Positions 1 to 8,822 of a stretch of DNA of 64,000 nucleotides are shown in pieces. The DNA lies in NCBI GenBank assembly GCA_903833215.1, contig CAILEM010000009.1, forward strand, positions 124,001 to 188,000, written 5' to 3'. Both the position numbers and the translations under genes were made by a program. The DNA is from an uncultured Armatimonadota bacterium (GTDB lineage: Bacteria > Armatimonadota > Fimbriimonadia > Fimbriimonadales > Fimbriimonadaceae). Below the pieces are notes generated by a model. The model did not search any database. It was not told where the DNA came from and saw only the letters and a list, made by a program, of their open reading frames with translations. How positions within the stretch are numbered: the first letter of the stretch is position 1; each line of letters begins with the position of its first letter.

Positions 1-1236
1 GAGGTTCTTCCTTTGCCTTACGAGAAGGTCAAATTCCTAGAAAATGCGCCGTACCACTATCGACTCAAGCCAAACGGTGCAACCACGCTGATCGACTGGA
101 ATTGGAACGGGGTGTTTGGCGAACACCACATCAAGGCGGATATCAACTACGCATACTCAACGACGGGTGGTCGCCGTGACGTTGTCGATAAGACGGAGTG
201 TGCTCCTTGGCTAGTTGCACATAACGGTAAGGCTTACCTGTTGTATTCCAAGAGTGATGCGCCCTTGGATCCCAAATCAGACCCTTCGGTGAGCACGGCT
301 CGCCCGGGGACGCTCTACATTAAGCGCCTGATCAAACCCTACGAGTGGGAGCCATCCAACTCGATAAACATCAGTGTGGTTAGTGGAGACCCTACAGCGG
401 TCAGTTTCGATGGCAAGATCGTTGTTGCCTATCCGTCAACGGGTGGAATTTTGGTCCAAGACGTCGAAGATCTTGGGAAAGGGATTAGCGTCAGCGCGCC
501 GACAGTTGTGAATTCGGACGGCTCGCTTGTTCCTGCTATGTGTGCGTTCAACGGCAAGCTGTGGTTGTTCCTTTGGGATCCGAAGACTCAGACGACGACG
601 TATCAGATCGTTCGAGGTGGCAAATCCGAACCTCAAGTCCTTCCTGACAAGAGCACGGGTCCGATCGGCCCAGCGGTAGACACGTTGAAACACCAACTCA
701 TTCTTGGGATGTCTCAGGATGAGGATGCCGCTCACCCTGCTCATTGGCAGATCCGTCGGTATGCGTTCAAGGATTCGAAATTCATCAATGCGACCATGGA
801 TTGGATCGAGGGTCCAAAAGGCGGTACTCGCGGTCGCTCCCGTCCGGTAGTGCTGTTCGATCCAAGTAAAGTCAACGGTCCTGAAGGGAAGATCTACTAC
901 TTCACGCTCGGCGATCACGGCAAAGAGAACCCCTGGAATTGTTGCTATGTCTCCGAGAGCATCGGCGATAAAACGGTTCGAAGCGGATGGCGAACGAAGC
1001 GATTCTACGACGAGTGGACCCAGTCGCGATCCGCTCCGGCAGCAGCTTTCTTCGGGGGCGACATCATCTATTCGTACCGGTGGATCGATGGTGGCCGTGG
1101 CCCTACCGACAACCAACTTCAGGTTTCCTATCGAGCGACCGGCGTTGAGATCGAGCCGATGGGAGATTTCGACGACCTAACCTATCTCCACGATTTCGGG
1201 ATCGCACACTGCATTTTGTATTTGAATAAGCAGTAG
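1..1236 (+). CDS. C-terminal part of a large beta-propeller-like protein (5' partial)
   Basis: The frame is open to the left edge: codons before the TTG at 13 read through without a stop, so this is the 3' end of a longer gene. The visible part has recurring 'NGK + hydrophobic strand' units (NGKAYLLYS, DGKIVVAYP, NGKLWLFLW), spaced like blades of a beta-propeller. A DWNWNG motif near the start resembles Ca-binding or linker motifs seen in secreted proteins. No catalytic motif is visible. I infer an extracellular binding or structural repeat region, possibly the C-terminal part of a secreted peptidase or lectin. The family is not recognised with certainty. The stop lies 25 nt before hicA. Confidence 0.6.
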   Translation, partial: EVLPLPYEKVKFLENAPYHYRLKPNGATTLIDWNWNGVFGEHHIKADINYAYSTTGGRRDVVDKTECAPWLVAHNGKAYLLYSKSDAPLDPKSDPSVSTARPGTLYIKRLIKPYEWEPSNSINISVVSGDPTAVSFDGKIVVAYPSTGGILVQDVEDLGKGISVSAPTVVNSDGSLVPAMCAFNGKLWLFLWDPKTQTTTYQIVRGGKSEPQVLPDKSTGPIGPAVDTLKHQLILGMSQDEDAAHPAHWQIRRYAFKDSKFINATMDWIEGPKGGTRGRSRPVVLFDPSKVNGPEGKIYYFTLGDHGKENPWNCCYVSESIGDKTVRSGWRTKRFYDEWTQSRSAPAAAFFGGDIIYSYRWIDGGRGPTDNQLQVSYRATGVEIEPMGDFDDLTYLHDFGIAHCILYLNKQ

Positions 1237-1261
1237 AGGGAATGAGGCGTACAATAACCTG

Positions 1262-1447
1262 GTGACCGTTCGCGAAGTCATAAATCGAATCGAATCCGAC
1301 GGATGGAGGCAGGTCAGGCAGACAGGTAGCCATAGGCACTATCGACACCTAACTAAGCAAGGAACAGTGACAGTACCTGGCCATCCCTCGCATGATCTCC
1401 ATCCAAAAACGCTAGCAAGTATTCTGAAGCAAGCAGGCCTGAAATGA
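1262..1447 (+). CDS. hicA: HicA-family mRNA interferase toxin
   Basis: A 61-residue protein with the HicA dsRBD-like fold signature: an N-terminal helix (REVINRIESDGW), then RQTGSHRHYRH with the catalytic His region, and a C-terminal VPGHPSHDLHPKT segment. HicA toxins cleave mRNA in a ribosome-independent way until neutralised by HicB. It starts at GTG 1262 and overlaps the next gene by 4 nt (ATGA at 1444-1447), the usual toxin-first arrangement of hicAB. Length and motifs are complete, so the toxin looks intact. Confidence 0.93.
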   Translation: MTVREVINRIESDGWRQVRQTGSHRHYRHLTKQGTVTVPGHPSHDLHPKTLASILKQAGLK

Positions 1448-1665
1448 GCTTAATGAGATTCTCAGTCGTATACGAAATTGAACCGGGATCAAACTGGAGT
1501 GCCTATGTCCCTGATCTGCCCGGATGTGTGTCAACTGGACAAACGCTGGACGACGTGAAGCTCAGCATCAGAGAAGCCATTGAAGGCCATGTACAAGTTA
1601 TGCGAGAATTTGGCGATCCCATTCCAGAGCCGACAACTTTTGTCGAAGTTGTTGAGTTGGCCTAG
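1444..1665 (+). CDS. hicB: HicB-family antitoxin (short form)
   Basis: A 73-residue partner of the HicA toxin. It shows the HicB partial RNase H-like fold: FSVVYEIEPGSNWSAYVPDLPGCVSTGQT followed by the helix DDVKLSIREAIEGHVQ (positions 4-50). This is the short form: after the fold it ends with PEPTTFVEVVEL and carries no helix-turn-helix or ribbon-helix-helix DNA-binding tail. Autoregulation by this protein alone is therefore not evident. Translation is coupled to hicA by the ATGA overlap. Confidence 0.92.
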   Translation: MSLMRFSVVYEIEPGSNWSAYVPDLPGCVSTGQTLDDVKLSIREAIEGHVQVMREFGDPIPEPTTFVEVVELA

Positions 1666-1894
1666 CGCTGAAGAGGAGGCATGCCACTTGAAGGGAACCT
1701 AGGGAATTTGGGACAATCCGCCCCACAAATCGCGAACCGTCCGGTTTGCCCAAGGCAGTCCTCTAACTAGCGAAGTATGGCCCGTCGACTGACCTTTCCT
1801 GGAATATTGGAATCGGGTCGATTCCTATGCCAAAGGCGTTGCGTCACCGGCCATGGGGCATCTCCAGATTTGCGTCTTCCACGGATACTCGGCC

Positions 1895-2506
1895 TCAGTG
1901 ACTACGTTTCGCCTTGATGAACTTCAATTTGAAAGGAACACTTTGGCCAGCAAGGAGTTGTTCGTCCCTGTATTCGTTAGGCACGCTCCACGCAGACCAT
2001 TCCTCGTGAAGCAAATAGCCAGTGACGCGCCGTCCATTTTCAAGATATTGGATGGGAGCGTATTTGAGGTCGGCTAGTGCAGCATCGTTTTGAACAAGGT
2101 TTCTGAGCCACTTAAGGACCTGTGGTGGAAGCTTGTGTCCGGGCGAATCTTGATGATATGCATTCAATGTTGGCAGAACTTGAATCCACTTCCGCTGGAT
2201 CGGCGGTCGCATTGCTTCCTTGCCAATCGCGTATTGAAAGGTCGATCTTGGAGCCTCCCGCTCAAGGATCAGCCTCACTTCAGGTTCGGATGCCGACACG
2301 TGGAAATATAGGACAAGAGATTGATTTGCAAATAGGACTTTCCAATGGTGCTTTCGGAAGACGCTGGAAAGGTGGGCTTGGCAGATCGCATCATCAGCGG
2401 CAACACTCACCGAGGTTTCGTTTGCCGAGGGAGTGTGGAAGAATTTGGGGTGAACGGCTTGGGATACCGTGCAGTTCAAGAGTAGGGAGATGGGCAAGAT
2501 CATCAT
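1895..2506 (-). CDS. secreted hypothetical protein
   Basis: 203 residues. The N-terminus (MMILPISLLLNCTVSQA) looks like a signal peptide, with a Cys at 12 that could be lipidated, although the lipobox is poor. The mature part is mixed alpha/beta with no recognised motif. It lies alone between hicAB and the pentose-phosphate operon, with no clear Shine-Dalgarno site before ATG 2506. Opposite-strand frames over the same bases look like non-coding shadows (rich in Arg, Ser, Trp). Coding is likely but the function is unknown. Confidence 0.6.
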   Translation of the reverse strand: MMILPISLLLNCTVSQAVHPKFFHTPSANETSVSVAADDAICQAHLSSVFRKHHWKVLFANQSLVLYFHVSASEPEVRLILEREAPRSTFQYAIGKEAMRPPIQRKWIQVLPTLNAYHQDSPGHKLPPQVLKWLRNLVQNDAALADLKYAPIQYLENGRRVTGYLLHEEWSAWSVPNEYRDEQLLAGQSVPFKLKFIKAKRSH

Positions 2507-2791
2507 TGGTGGATGTTAAGGCAGGACTTCACGCGAAATGGAATCCAATCGTAATACATGGTTTTTCCCTTTTCTGTTGCGGATATCTTTAGCCTCACAT
2601 TCGAGCGTCGGGGATAATTGTGGCAGCAAGCAATAATCGGAGGATTCCAGACGCAACGCCTTCAGCGTTGGGTTCGTGTTGGCCCAGGCACCAGGGTAGG
2701 TTCGTTAGCGCCCCAACCCTTCGCTTTTTGGAGAAGAATGGCTTTGCCATACCGGAGGGGAGGATGGGCACCTCTCGTTGGGCTGGAGTCC

Positions 2792-3517
2792 CTAAAGCGT
2801 GGTCGAATTCAGGTCGGCGACCGCGAGGTTGTCTACGAGCCAGATGATGTTCGGGGCGTGACGGGCGATGGCCTGGGAGGGGGTTTTGGCCCAATCCTCA
2901 GGACCTTCGAGGACGCGTTTAAGGGGGGCTGCTTTGTCAGCGCCAGCGACCATGAACAGAACGGTTCGAGAGCGATTCAGCAGCGGTGGAGTCATCGTGA
3001 TCCGCTCGGAAATCCCAGCGTGGCCGATGCCAGCGACGACTAGCTTTACCTTTTCGTTGACAGCCGGCTCGTCTGGAAATAGGGAAGCAGTGTGCCCATC
3101 AGGCCCCATTCCAAGCAGAGTCAGGTCGAGCGATAGCTCAGGTCCGAGCTGCTTGATGACAAGCTCTTCGTACGCTTCAGCGGCAGCGTCAAAGCCCCCC
3201 TCCACATACATGCCGTGAATGTTCGCCTCAGGGATCGGCACCGACGAAAGCAGAGCGACGCGGGCAATGTGCTCGTTACTTAGTTCGTGGGTGGGTGGGA
3301 CATACCGTTCGTCTCCCCAGAAGGTGTGCACCAAGGACCAATCTATTTTGCCGCGATACTCCTCGGTGGCAAGAAGCTCAAACATCTTCTTTGGAGTGCT
3401 CCCCCCGCTCAGGGCAACATCGAACCGTGCATGTCGCGCAATCGCCTCATTGCCGATCTGGATGAACAGATCGGCGGCGGCTCGGCTCAACGATTCGAGG
3501 TCGGGAAATACCGTCAT
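2792..3517 (-). CDS. pgl: 6-phosphogluconolactonase
   Basis: Hydrolyses 6-phosphogluconolactone to 6-phosphogluconate, the second step of the oxidative pentose-phosphate pathway. Family motifs are present: the LSGGSTPKKMFELL phosphate-binding loop, FWGDERYVP with ELSNEH, and the LLGMGPDGHTASLFP signature. The longer open frame begins at 3607, inside zwf. I place the start at ATG 3517, which leaves 8 nt after the zwf stop and gives 241 residues beginning MTVFPDL, the usual family length. It is the last gene of the minus-strand operon and follows the two dehydrogenase genes. Confidence 0.95.
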   Translation of the reverse strand: MTVFPDLESLSRAAADLFIQIGNEAIARHARFDVALSGGSTPKKMFELLATEEYRGKIDWSLVHTFWGDERYVPPTHELSNEHIARVALLSSVPIPEANIHGMYVEGGFDAAAEAYEELVIKQLGPELSLDLTLLGMGPDGHTASLFPDEPAVNEKVKLVVAGIGHAGISERITMTPPLLNRSRTVLFMVAGADKAAPLKRVLEGPEDWAKTPSQAIARHAPNIIWLVDNLAVADLNSTTL

Positions 3518-3525
3518 GGCGTAAC

Positions 3526-5034
3526 TCAAGCGTGAGGGATGTACATGGGGTTTGCCCAAGACCGACCGTCTCGAGCTAGCAGCATATCGGCAGCCTCTGG
3601 GCCCCATGAACCGGCCGAGTAGTTAGGGAAGGTATTTGATGGACGGGACTGCCAAGCTTTGAGTAGCGGCTCGACGATATTCCAGGCCACACGCTCTTGG
3701 TCATCGCGCATGAACAGGGTGGTGTCGCCAGAGATGACTTCTTGGAGAAGTGTTTCGTAGGCTTCACGGCTTGAGGCCTGGAACGTCTTGTTGTAGTCAA
3801 ATCCCATCGAAACCGTGCTGAGGTTCATTCCCGTACCTGGCTCTTTCGCCTGGAATTTGAGAATGATCCCCTCGTCTGGCTGGATGTTAATGACAAGACG
3901 ATTCGGTTCAAAGCTCTCTGTCGCATCGGCGGCAAACATCAAGTGTGGGACGGGACGGAAAACGATCACGATCTGTGACATCTTGCGCATCATCCGCTTG
4001 CCGGTTCGAAGGTAGAAGGGCACGTCCTGCCATCGCCAGTTATCCAGATAGAGGCGAAGGGCAACGTAGGTCTCGGTTGTCGAAAGTGGGTCGACACCGG
4101 GCTCTTGCCGATAGCCGGGCACAAACTGTCCATCCTTGACGCCGGGACCATACTGACCTCGAACCGCGTAGTCGTGAGGGTTGGCGTTGGTCAAGGGCCG
4201 AACGGCCTTGAGGACGTCGACCTTTTTGTTGCGAACCTCATCGGCGTCGAAGGACACCAACGGTTCCATCGCAACCATGCACATGAGCTGAAGCATGTGG
4301 TTTTGAACCATGTCCCGCAGGGCACCGGAAGTTTCGTAATATCCACCACGCTTTTCTACACCCACGTCTTCTCCCACGGTGATTTGAACGTGGTCGACAT
4401 ATCGGCGATTCCAAACTGGCTCGAAGAGAGCATTGGCAAACCGGAAAGCCAAGATGTTTTGGACTGTCTCTTTGCCAAGGTAGTGGTCGATTCGGTAGAT
4501 CTGCTTTTCTTCGAAGGATCTCAACAGTTGATTGTTTAAAGCTTCGGAGGACTCAAGGTCGCGTCCGAAGGGTTTCTCAATCACGATGCGCGCGTTTTCC
4601 CGATCCGCAGCAAGGCCAGAAGCCCCCAAGCCGTCGGCAATAAGGCCAAAGATCATGGGTGGTGTCGACAGATAGAAAACGTGGGCGGCTTTGAAGCCAA
4701 AGCTCGTCTCTGCCTCTTTGATTTTTACACCAAGCTGATTGTAGGTTTCTGGGTCGTTGTATTCGCCCACGACCAAGGTCACGTTCTGCGCAAACTCGGC
4801 CCATTTCTCGGGATCGGCGGCACCTCGGCGAGAAAACTCCGCCAACCCGTGCTGCATGTAAGTGCGAAAACTCTCTTCGTCGCCTTGTCGCGAAACTCCA
4901 ATCACCAAGAACTTGCTTGGCAACTGCTTATCAAGGAACAGATTGTACAGCGCTGGCATGAGCTTGCGCTTGGTGAGGTCTCCGGCGGCGCCGAAGATCG
5001 TGACGATGGCAGGTTGGGTGAGGGGAGGGGTCAT
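3526..5034 (-). CDS. zwf: glucose-6-phosphate 1-dehydrogenase
   Basis: Oxidises glucose-6-phosphate to the lactone with NAD(P)+. The Rossmann motif [18 protein letters not shown] is at the N-terminus and the active-site signature RIDHYLGKE lies around residue 180; the length (502 aa) is normal. ATG 5034 is chosen because it overlaps the gnd stop as ATGA (5031-5034), giving translational coupling. A start four codons earlier (5046) is possible but would overlap gnd more. Order on the minus strand is gnd > zwf > pgl. Confidence 0.97.
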   Translation of the reverse strand: MTPPLTQPAIVTIFGAAGDLTKRKLMPALYNLFLDKQLPSKFLVIGVSRQGDEESFRTYMQHGLAEFSRRGAADPEKWAEFAQNVTLVVGEYNDPETYNQLGVKIKEAETSFGFKAAHVFYLSTPPMIFGLIADGLGASGLAADRENARIVIEKPFGRDLESSEALNNQLLRSFEEKQIYRIDHYLGKETVQNILAFRFANALFEPVWNRRYVDHVQITVGEDVGVEKRGGYYETSGALRDMVQNHMLQLMCMVAMEPLVSFDADEVRNKKVDVLKAVRPLTNANPHDYAVRGQYGPGVKDGQFVPGYRQEPGVDPLSTTETYVALRLYLDNWRWQDVPFYLRTGKRMMRKMSQIVIVFRPVPHLMFAADATESFEPNRLVINIQPDEGIILKFQAKEPGTGMNLSTVSMGFDYNKTFQASSREAYETLLQEVISGDTTLFMRDDQERVAWNIVEPLLKAWQSRPSNTFPNYSAGSWGPEAADMLLARDGRSWANPMYIPHA

Positions 5035-6446
5035 AATTTTTCCCAATGGGTGTGGAAGCTGCCTTCGATATCCAGTCGCTCATAGGTGTGAGCGCCGAAT
5101 AGATCACGTTGGCCCTGAATCAGGTTTGCAGGAAGTCGCTCGCTTCGGTATCCGTCGAGATAGGCGATGCTCGCACTCAAACTTGGAGCAGGAATCGATG
5201 CTTGAATCGCGCCGATCACAACCCGGCGAAGAGCGTCTTCGTTGTGCAGGATGTCAGCCGCAATGGTGGGATCGACGAGCAGATTGGCCAGATCTGGGTT
5301 GGCAGTGTAGGCGGCTCGAATCGTTTCCAACGATCGAGATCGAATGATGCAGCCTGCGCGCCATATTTTGGCTACCGTCTCCAAGTTCGTCCCGTAGCCA
5401 TATTCCTTGGATGCTTCCTTGAGAAGCGCCAATCCCTGAGCATAGGAGATCAGCAGAGCGGTGTGGAGTGCGGCACGAAGGTCGGCGACTGCAGCGGCCT
5501 TTTGGTACGGGTAGCTCGTCGTGGTGTTGTGAAGGATTTTGGAAGCCTCGACCCGCTCGTCCTTAAGGCCAGACATTTCCCGGGCAGCAACGGCAACGTC
5601 GATTGTTGGAATCGGTGTGCCCAAATCCATCGCGTCCTGAGACGTCCACTTTCCGGTTCCTTTCTGCTTCGCTTTGTCGGAGATCAGGTCGACAAGGTCC
5701 TTGCCCGTACGCTCATCCTGGAATCGTAAAACGGTCGTCGTGATCTGAACCAGGAATCCTTGAAGCTCGGCCGCGTTCCACTGGTCAAAAACGTCGGCGA
5801 TCTCAGCGTTGGTCATGTCAAGACCCCGCCGCATGATGTCGTAGACCTCGGAGATGAGTTGCATAACGGCGTACTCGATTCCGTTATGCACTGTCTTGAC
5901 GTAATGACCGGCAGACCCTGAACCGACGAGTGCTACGCAGGGCTCGCCCTCATACTTAGCCGCAATCGCTTCAACAATGGGTCGAATCCGCTCGTAGTTC
6001 TCGACAGTGCCGCCTGGCATCATGCTCGGCCCATGTCGGGCTCCGCTTTCGCCGCCAGAGACGCCCATTCCGATGAAGCCTAGTCCCAGGGCAGTGAGTT
6101 CTTTCGCACGTCGATCGGTATCCTTGAAATAGCTGTTGCCGCCATCAATGAGGAAGTCGCCTTCCTCAAGATGGGGCGTCAGGCTATGGATGACCGAGTC
6201 AACCGGCCCCCCAGCAGGGACCAGCATCATGATCGCGCATGGCTTTCGAATGGATGCTACAAACTCATCGGCATCGAGAAACCCCTTGACCGGCTTACCG
6301 GCCCCTTCGCTGTGAAGGGCATCCACTTTGCCAAGATCCGTATCAAGGCCAGCTACAGCAAAGCCGTGATCTGCCATGTTGAGCAAAAGCGCTCTGCCCA
6401 TGGTCCCGAGACCAACCATGCCGAAGTCATATTGAATTTCTGCCAT
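5031..6446 (-). CDS. gnd: 6-phosphogluconate dehydrogenase, decarboxylating
   Basis: Converts 6-phosphogluconate to ribulose-5-phosphate, CO2 and NADPH. The protein (471 aa, full length of the homodimeric long type) has the nucleotide fold [12 protein letters not shown], the substrate loop [13 protein letters not shown], the [19 protein letters not shown] signature and the [10 protein letters not shown] catalytic region. Its stop overlaps the zwf start by 4 nt. The upstream rpiB-pgi gene is 35 nt away, so all four genes are probably one transcript. Confidence 0.97.
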   Translation of the reverse strand: MAEIQYDFGMVGLGTMGRALLLNMADHGFAVAGLDTDLGKVDALHSEGAGKPVKGFLDADEFVASIRKPCAIMMLVPAGGPVDSVIHSLTPHLEEGDFLIDGGNSYFKDTDRRAKELTALGLGFIGMGVSGGESGARHGPSMMPGGTVENYERIRPIVEAIAAKYEGEPCVALVGSGSAGHYVKTVHNGIEYAVMQLISEVYDIMRRGLDMTNAEIADVFDQWNAAELQGFLVQITTTVLRFQDERTGKDLVDLISDKAKQKGTGKWTSQDAMDLGTPIPTIDVAVAAREMSGLKDERVEASKILHNTTTSYPYQKAAAVADLRAALHTALLISYAQGLALLKEASKEYGYGTNLETVAKIWRAGCIIRSRSLETIRAAYTANPDLANLLVDPTIAADILHNEDALRRVVIGAIQASIPAPSLSASIAYLDGYRSERLPANLIQGQRDLFGAHTYERLDIEGSFHTHWEKL

Positions 6447-6481
6447 TTGATAGACCTATTGGAGAGGAGCCGATTCGTTAC

Positions 6482-8734
6482 TTAGGCCCTGTGAGCAAAC
6501 GCCTCGCACACAGATTTTGTCAACTGGTCGATCGCGGCGATGCGGTCGGAGCCGAGGTGGATGCGGAGAGTTCTTCTGCCATGAGCTTTGAGCGTCTCAA
6601 GATCGCCGCTGGCTTGGGCATCGATGAATACTCCCCAAGTGGCAACTTGCTCAGGAATCGCGGCATCCTGGAGGTGATCGCCTGTCAATTGAAGGAAGAA
6701 CCCAGTGTTGGGTCCGCCTTTGTGGAATTGACCGGTTGAGTGAAGGAATCGAGGGCCATATCCGTTCGCGGTGGCGATCTTCAGGCTGTCTCGAATCGAC
6801 GCTTGCAGGTGATGGAGTTTTTCGCTCAGCGCCACTGTTTCAGGCAAGTAGGCCTGAATGACGGCGAAACTACCGGCTCCCGCTTCGGCGAAGAATGCTT
6901 TGAGGGTTGCTTCGATGCTGCCATTCGCGGAATCACCGAAAGCGGAGAGGTGTCCTTCAACGAAAGCAGGAGTTTCACCTGTCAGCGATCCGTTCTCTGT
7001 CACTTCGTGCAGCAACCGTTTGGTGACGTCTTTGCTTTCTTGTACGTTTGGCTGGTCAAAGGGGTTGATCCCGAGCACTGCGCCAGCAACCGCAGTAGCA
7101 ATCTCGAACCGCATGAACTCTTGGGCGATCTCATATGGGTCGTTGATGTTGATCGTCGCAATGGGATGACCGGAATCTCTAAGTGCAAACGATCTCACGT
7201 CGAGGAATGAACAGTCGTGTCCGCAATCTCGGATGACGACGAAGAAACGATCTTGACCGTAAACCGACGGTGGACCACTTTCTTCATCGGCGACAGGAAG
7301 AATGCCCTTCTGTTCCTTACCTGTGCTCTCCGCCACCAATTGTTCAAGCCAAAGTCCGAGAGGAACAAGATGGTTTGGAGTGAGGAATGTTAGCTTGTTC
7401 ACGCCAGCAACGCCAAGCGTTCCCATGGCAGCGCCAAGGACGACAGCGGGAGCCTGATCGGCAGGAACGGTTGGCCCATTGGCATCAATTACGGCTTGGG
7501 CGGTTGCGAGGATCTTGTTGAGATCCAGATCCATGAGGGCGGCTGGAACCAATCCAAAATAGCTGAGAGCGGAGAAGCGTCCACCAATATCAGAGAAATT
7601 CAGGAAGATCTTTCTGAAGTTTCGGGCCTCTGCCGACTTGGCGAATGGGGAGCCTGGGTCGGTGATCGCGACGAAGTTGGCAGGGTTGCCAACTCGATCG
7701 AAGAAGTAGGCATCAAATGCTGTCGGCTCAGCCGTTCCACCGGATTTGCTGGCAACAACGAACAGCGTTTTGTCGAGGGGGCCATCTTTCTCGATCTGAA
7801 GGACGGTTTCCGGATCGGTGGAGTCGAGGACGGTAACGGGTAGTCCCTTGGGACCGGCGGGAATGCACGTTGCTAACACGAGCGGAGCGAGGCTGCTTCC
7901 ACCCATTCCAGCAAGGACGACTCGCTCAAATCCGGCATCTCGAATCTCAGCGGCAAAGGCTTCAAGCTCAGCAACCCGCGACTTCATCTTGCCAACGACG
8001 CCGGTCCAGCCTAGGGAGTTTTGAATGTTCGCTGTGCGGTCTCCGCCGCCCCAGAGCTCGGGGTCCTTCTTCCAGAATCGCGCAACGAAATCTTGCTCAA
8101 CGAGTTTTTGGACTTGGGCATTAACGTCGGATTCAAATCGTTCGAGTATTAACAGCTGAGGATCGGATTGTGCGCTCATGGGTTTCGTTTGCGTTACCGG
8201 CTTTCCGTTCAGGGAATGCCTTTCGATGTCTAGGACTTTTTCGAGACGTCGACGGTGACGCTCTTCGCCAGTGAACTTGGCGTTGAGAAAACTTGCGAGA
8301 ATTTCGTTGACTACTTCTACGCCTGTTATGCGGGCGCCGACAACCAGAATGTTCATGTCGTCGTGCTCTACACCTTGGTGAGCAGAATAAGTATCGGTGC
8401 AGACGCCAGCACGGACTCCGACGACTTTGTTGGCTGCGATGGAAGCACCTAGGCCACTGCCACAAACGAGGACTCCCCGCTCAACTTCTCCGTTGGCTAC
8501 GGCATGGGCAACCTTTGCCGCAAAATCGGGATAGTCGTCGAGGGCGTCATATTCATGGGCACCTAAATCGACGACCTGATGCCCCAGGGCCGTGATCCTA
8601 TCCGCCAAAAACTTCTTTAACTCATATCCGGCGTGATCTGCGCCAAGTCCAATAGTCATCTGAATGAACATACCATGCGAGACCCGGTCTGGAACGCCGG
8701 GACGAACAGGATTAGGTTCAAGGTCGGTTAACAA
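6482..8734 (-). CDS. fused ribose-5-phosphate isomerase B / glucose-6-phosphate isomerase
   Basis: One 750-residue frame holds two enzymes. Residues about 26-172 are RpiB: MTIGLGADHAGYELKK, then CGSGLGASIAANK with the catalytic Cys91, then YSAHQGVEHDDMNIL. After a short polar linker (about 173-185), residues 186-750 are a phosphoglucose isomerase of the type found in bifunctional transaldolase-Pgi proteins: GMGGSSLAP, SKSGGTAEP and the C-terminal FLHSTGQFHKGG. It would interconvert ribose-5-P/ribulose-5-P and glucose-6-P/fructose-6-P, bracketing the oxidative branch encoded by the next three genes. The start is uncertain: TTG 8734 has a GAGGAG only 2 nt away; ATG 8671 or ATG 8659 would give a normal RpiB N-terminus. 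An internal ATG at 8179 begins the Pgi part but has no obvious ribosome site. Confidence 0.92.
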   Translation of the reverse strand: MLTDLEPNPVRPGVPDRVSHGMFIQMTIGLGADHAGYELKKFLADRITALGHQVVDLGAHEYDALDDYPDFAAKVAHAVANGEVERGVLVCGSGLGASIAANKVVGVRAGVCTDTYSAHQGVEHDDMNILVVGARITGVEVVNEILASFLNAKFTGEERHRRRLEKVLDIERHSLNGKPVTQTKPMSAQSDPQLLILERFESDVNAQVQKLVEQDFVARFWKKDPELWGGGDRTANIQNSLGWTGVVGKMKSRVAELEAFAAEIRDAGFERVVLAGMGGSSLAPLVLATCIPAGPKGLPVTVLDSTDPETVLQIEKDGPLDKTLFVVASKSGGTAEPTAFDAYFFDRVGNPANFVAITDPGSPFAKSAEARNFRKIFLNFSDIGGRFSALSYFGLVPAALMDLDLNKILATAQAVIDANGPTVPADQAPAVVLGAAMGTLGVAGVNKLTFLTPNHLVPLGLWLEQLVAESTGKEQKGILPVADEESGPPSVYGQDRFFVVIRDCGHDCSFLDVRSFALRDSGHPIATININDPYEIAQEFMRFEIATAVAGAVLGINPFDQPNVQESKDVTKRLLHEVTENGSLTGETPAFVEGHLSAFGDSANGSIEATLKAFFAEAGAGSFAVIQAYLPETVALSEKLHHLQASIRDSLKIATANGYGPRFLHSTGQFHKGGPNTGFFLQLTGDHLQDAAIPEQVATWGVFIDAQASGDLETLKAHGRRTLRIHLGSDRIAAIDQLTKSVCEAFAHRA

Positions 8735-8822
8735 TGCTCCTCGACGGTGACTTTTCCGAAAGAAATTGAAAGAATTTTGTCGTGCCAGACAACCCGAGAA
8801 TTTGGCAAGCTAACATTGGAAT

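Noticed and set aside
1681-1770. 29-codon frame directly behind an AGGAGG after hicB
   Set aside because: The spacing from AGGAGG to ATG is only 1 nt and the peptide has no features.
2122-2592. 156-codon plus-strand frame opposite the secreted hypothetical gene
   Set aside because: Arg/Ser/Gly-rich shadow composition without ribosome site; the minus-strand frame has a signal-peptide-like start and normal composition.
8179-8734. Reading RpiB and Pgi as two separate genes
   Set aside because: No stop codon lies between them and the internal ATG at 8179 has no ribosome site; one fused frame is the simplest reading.
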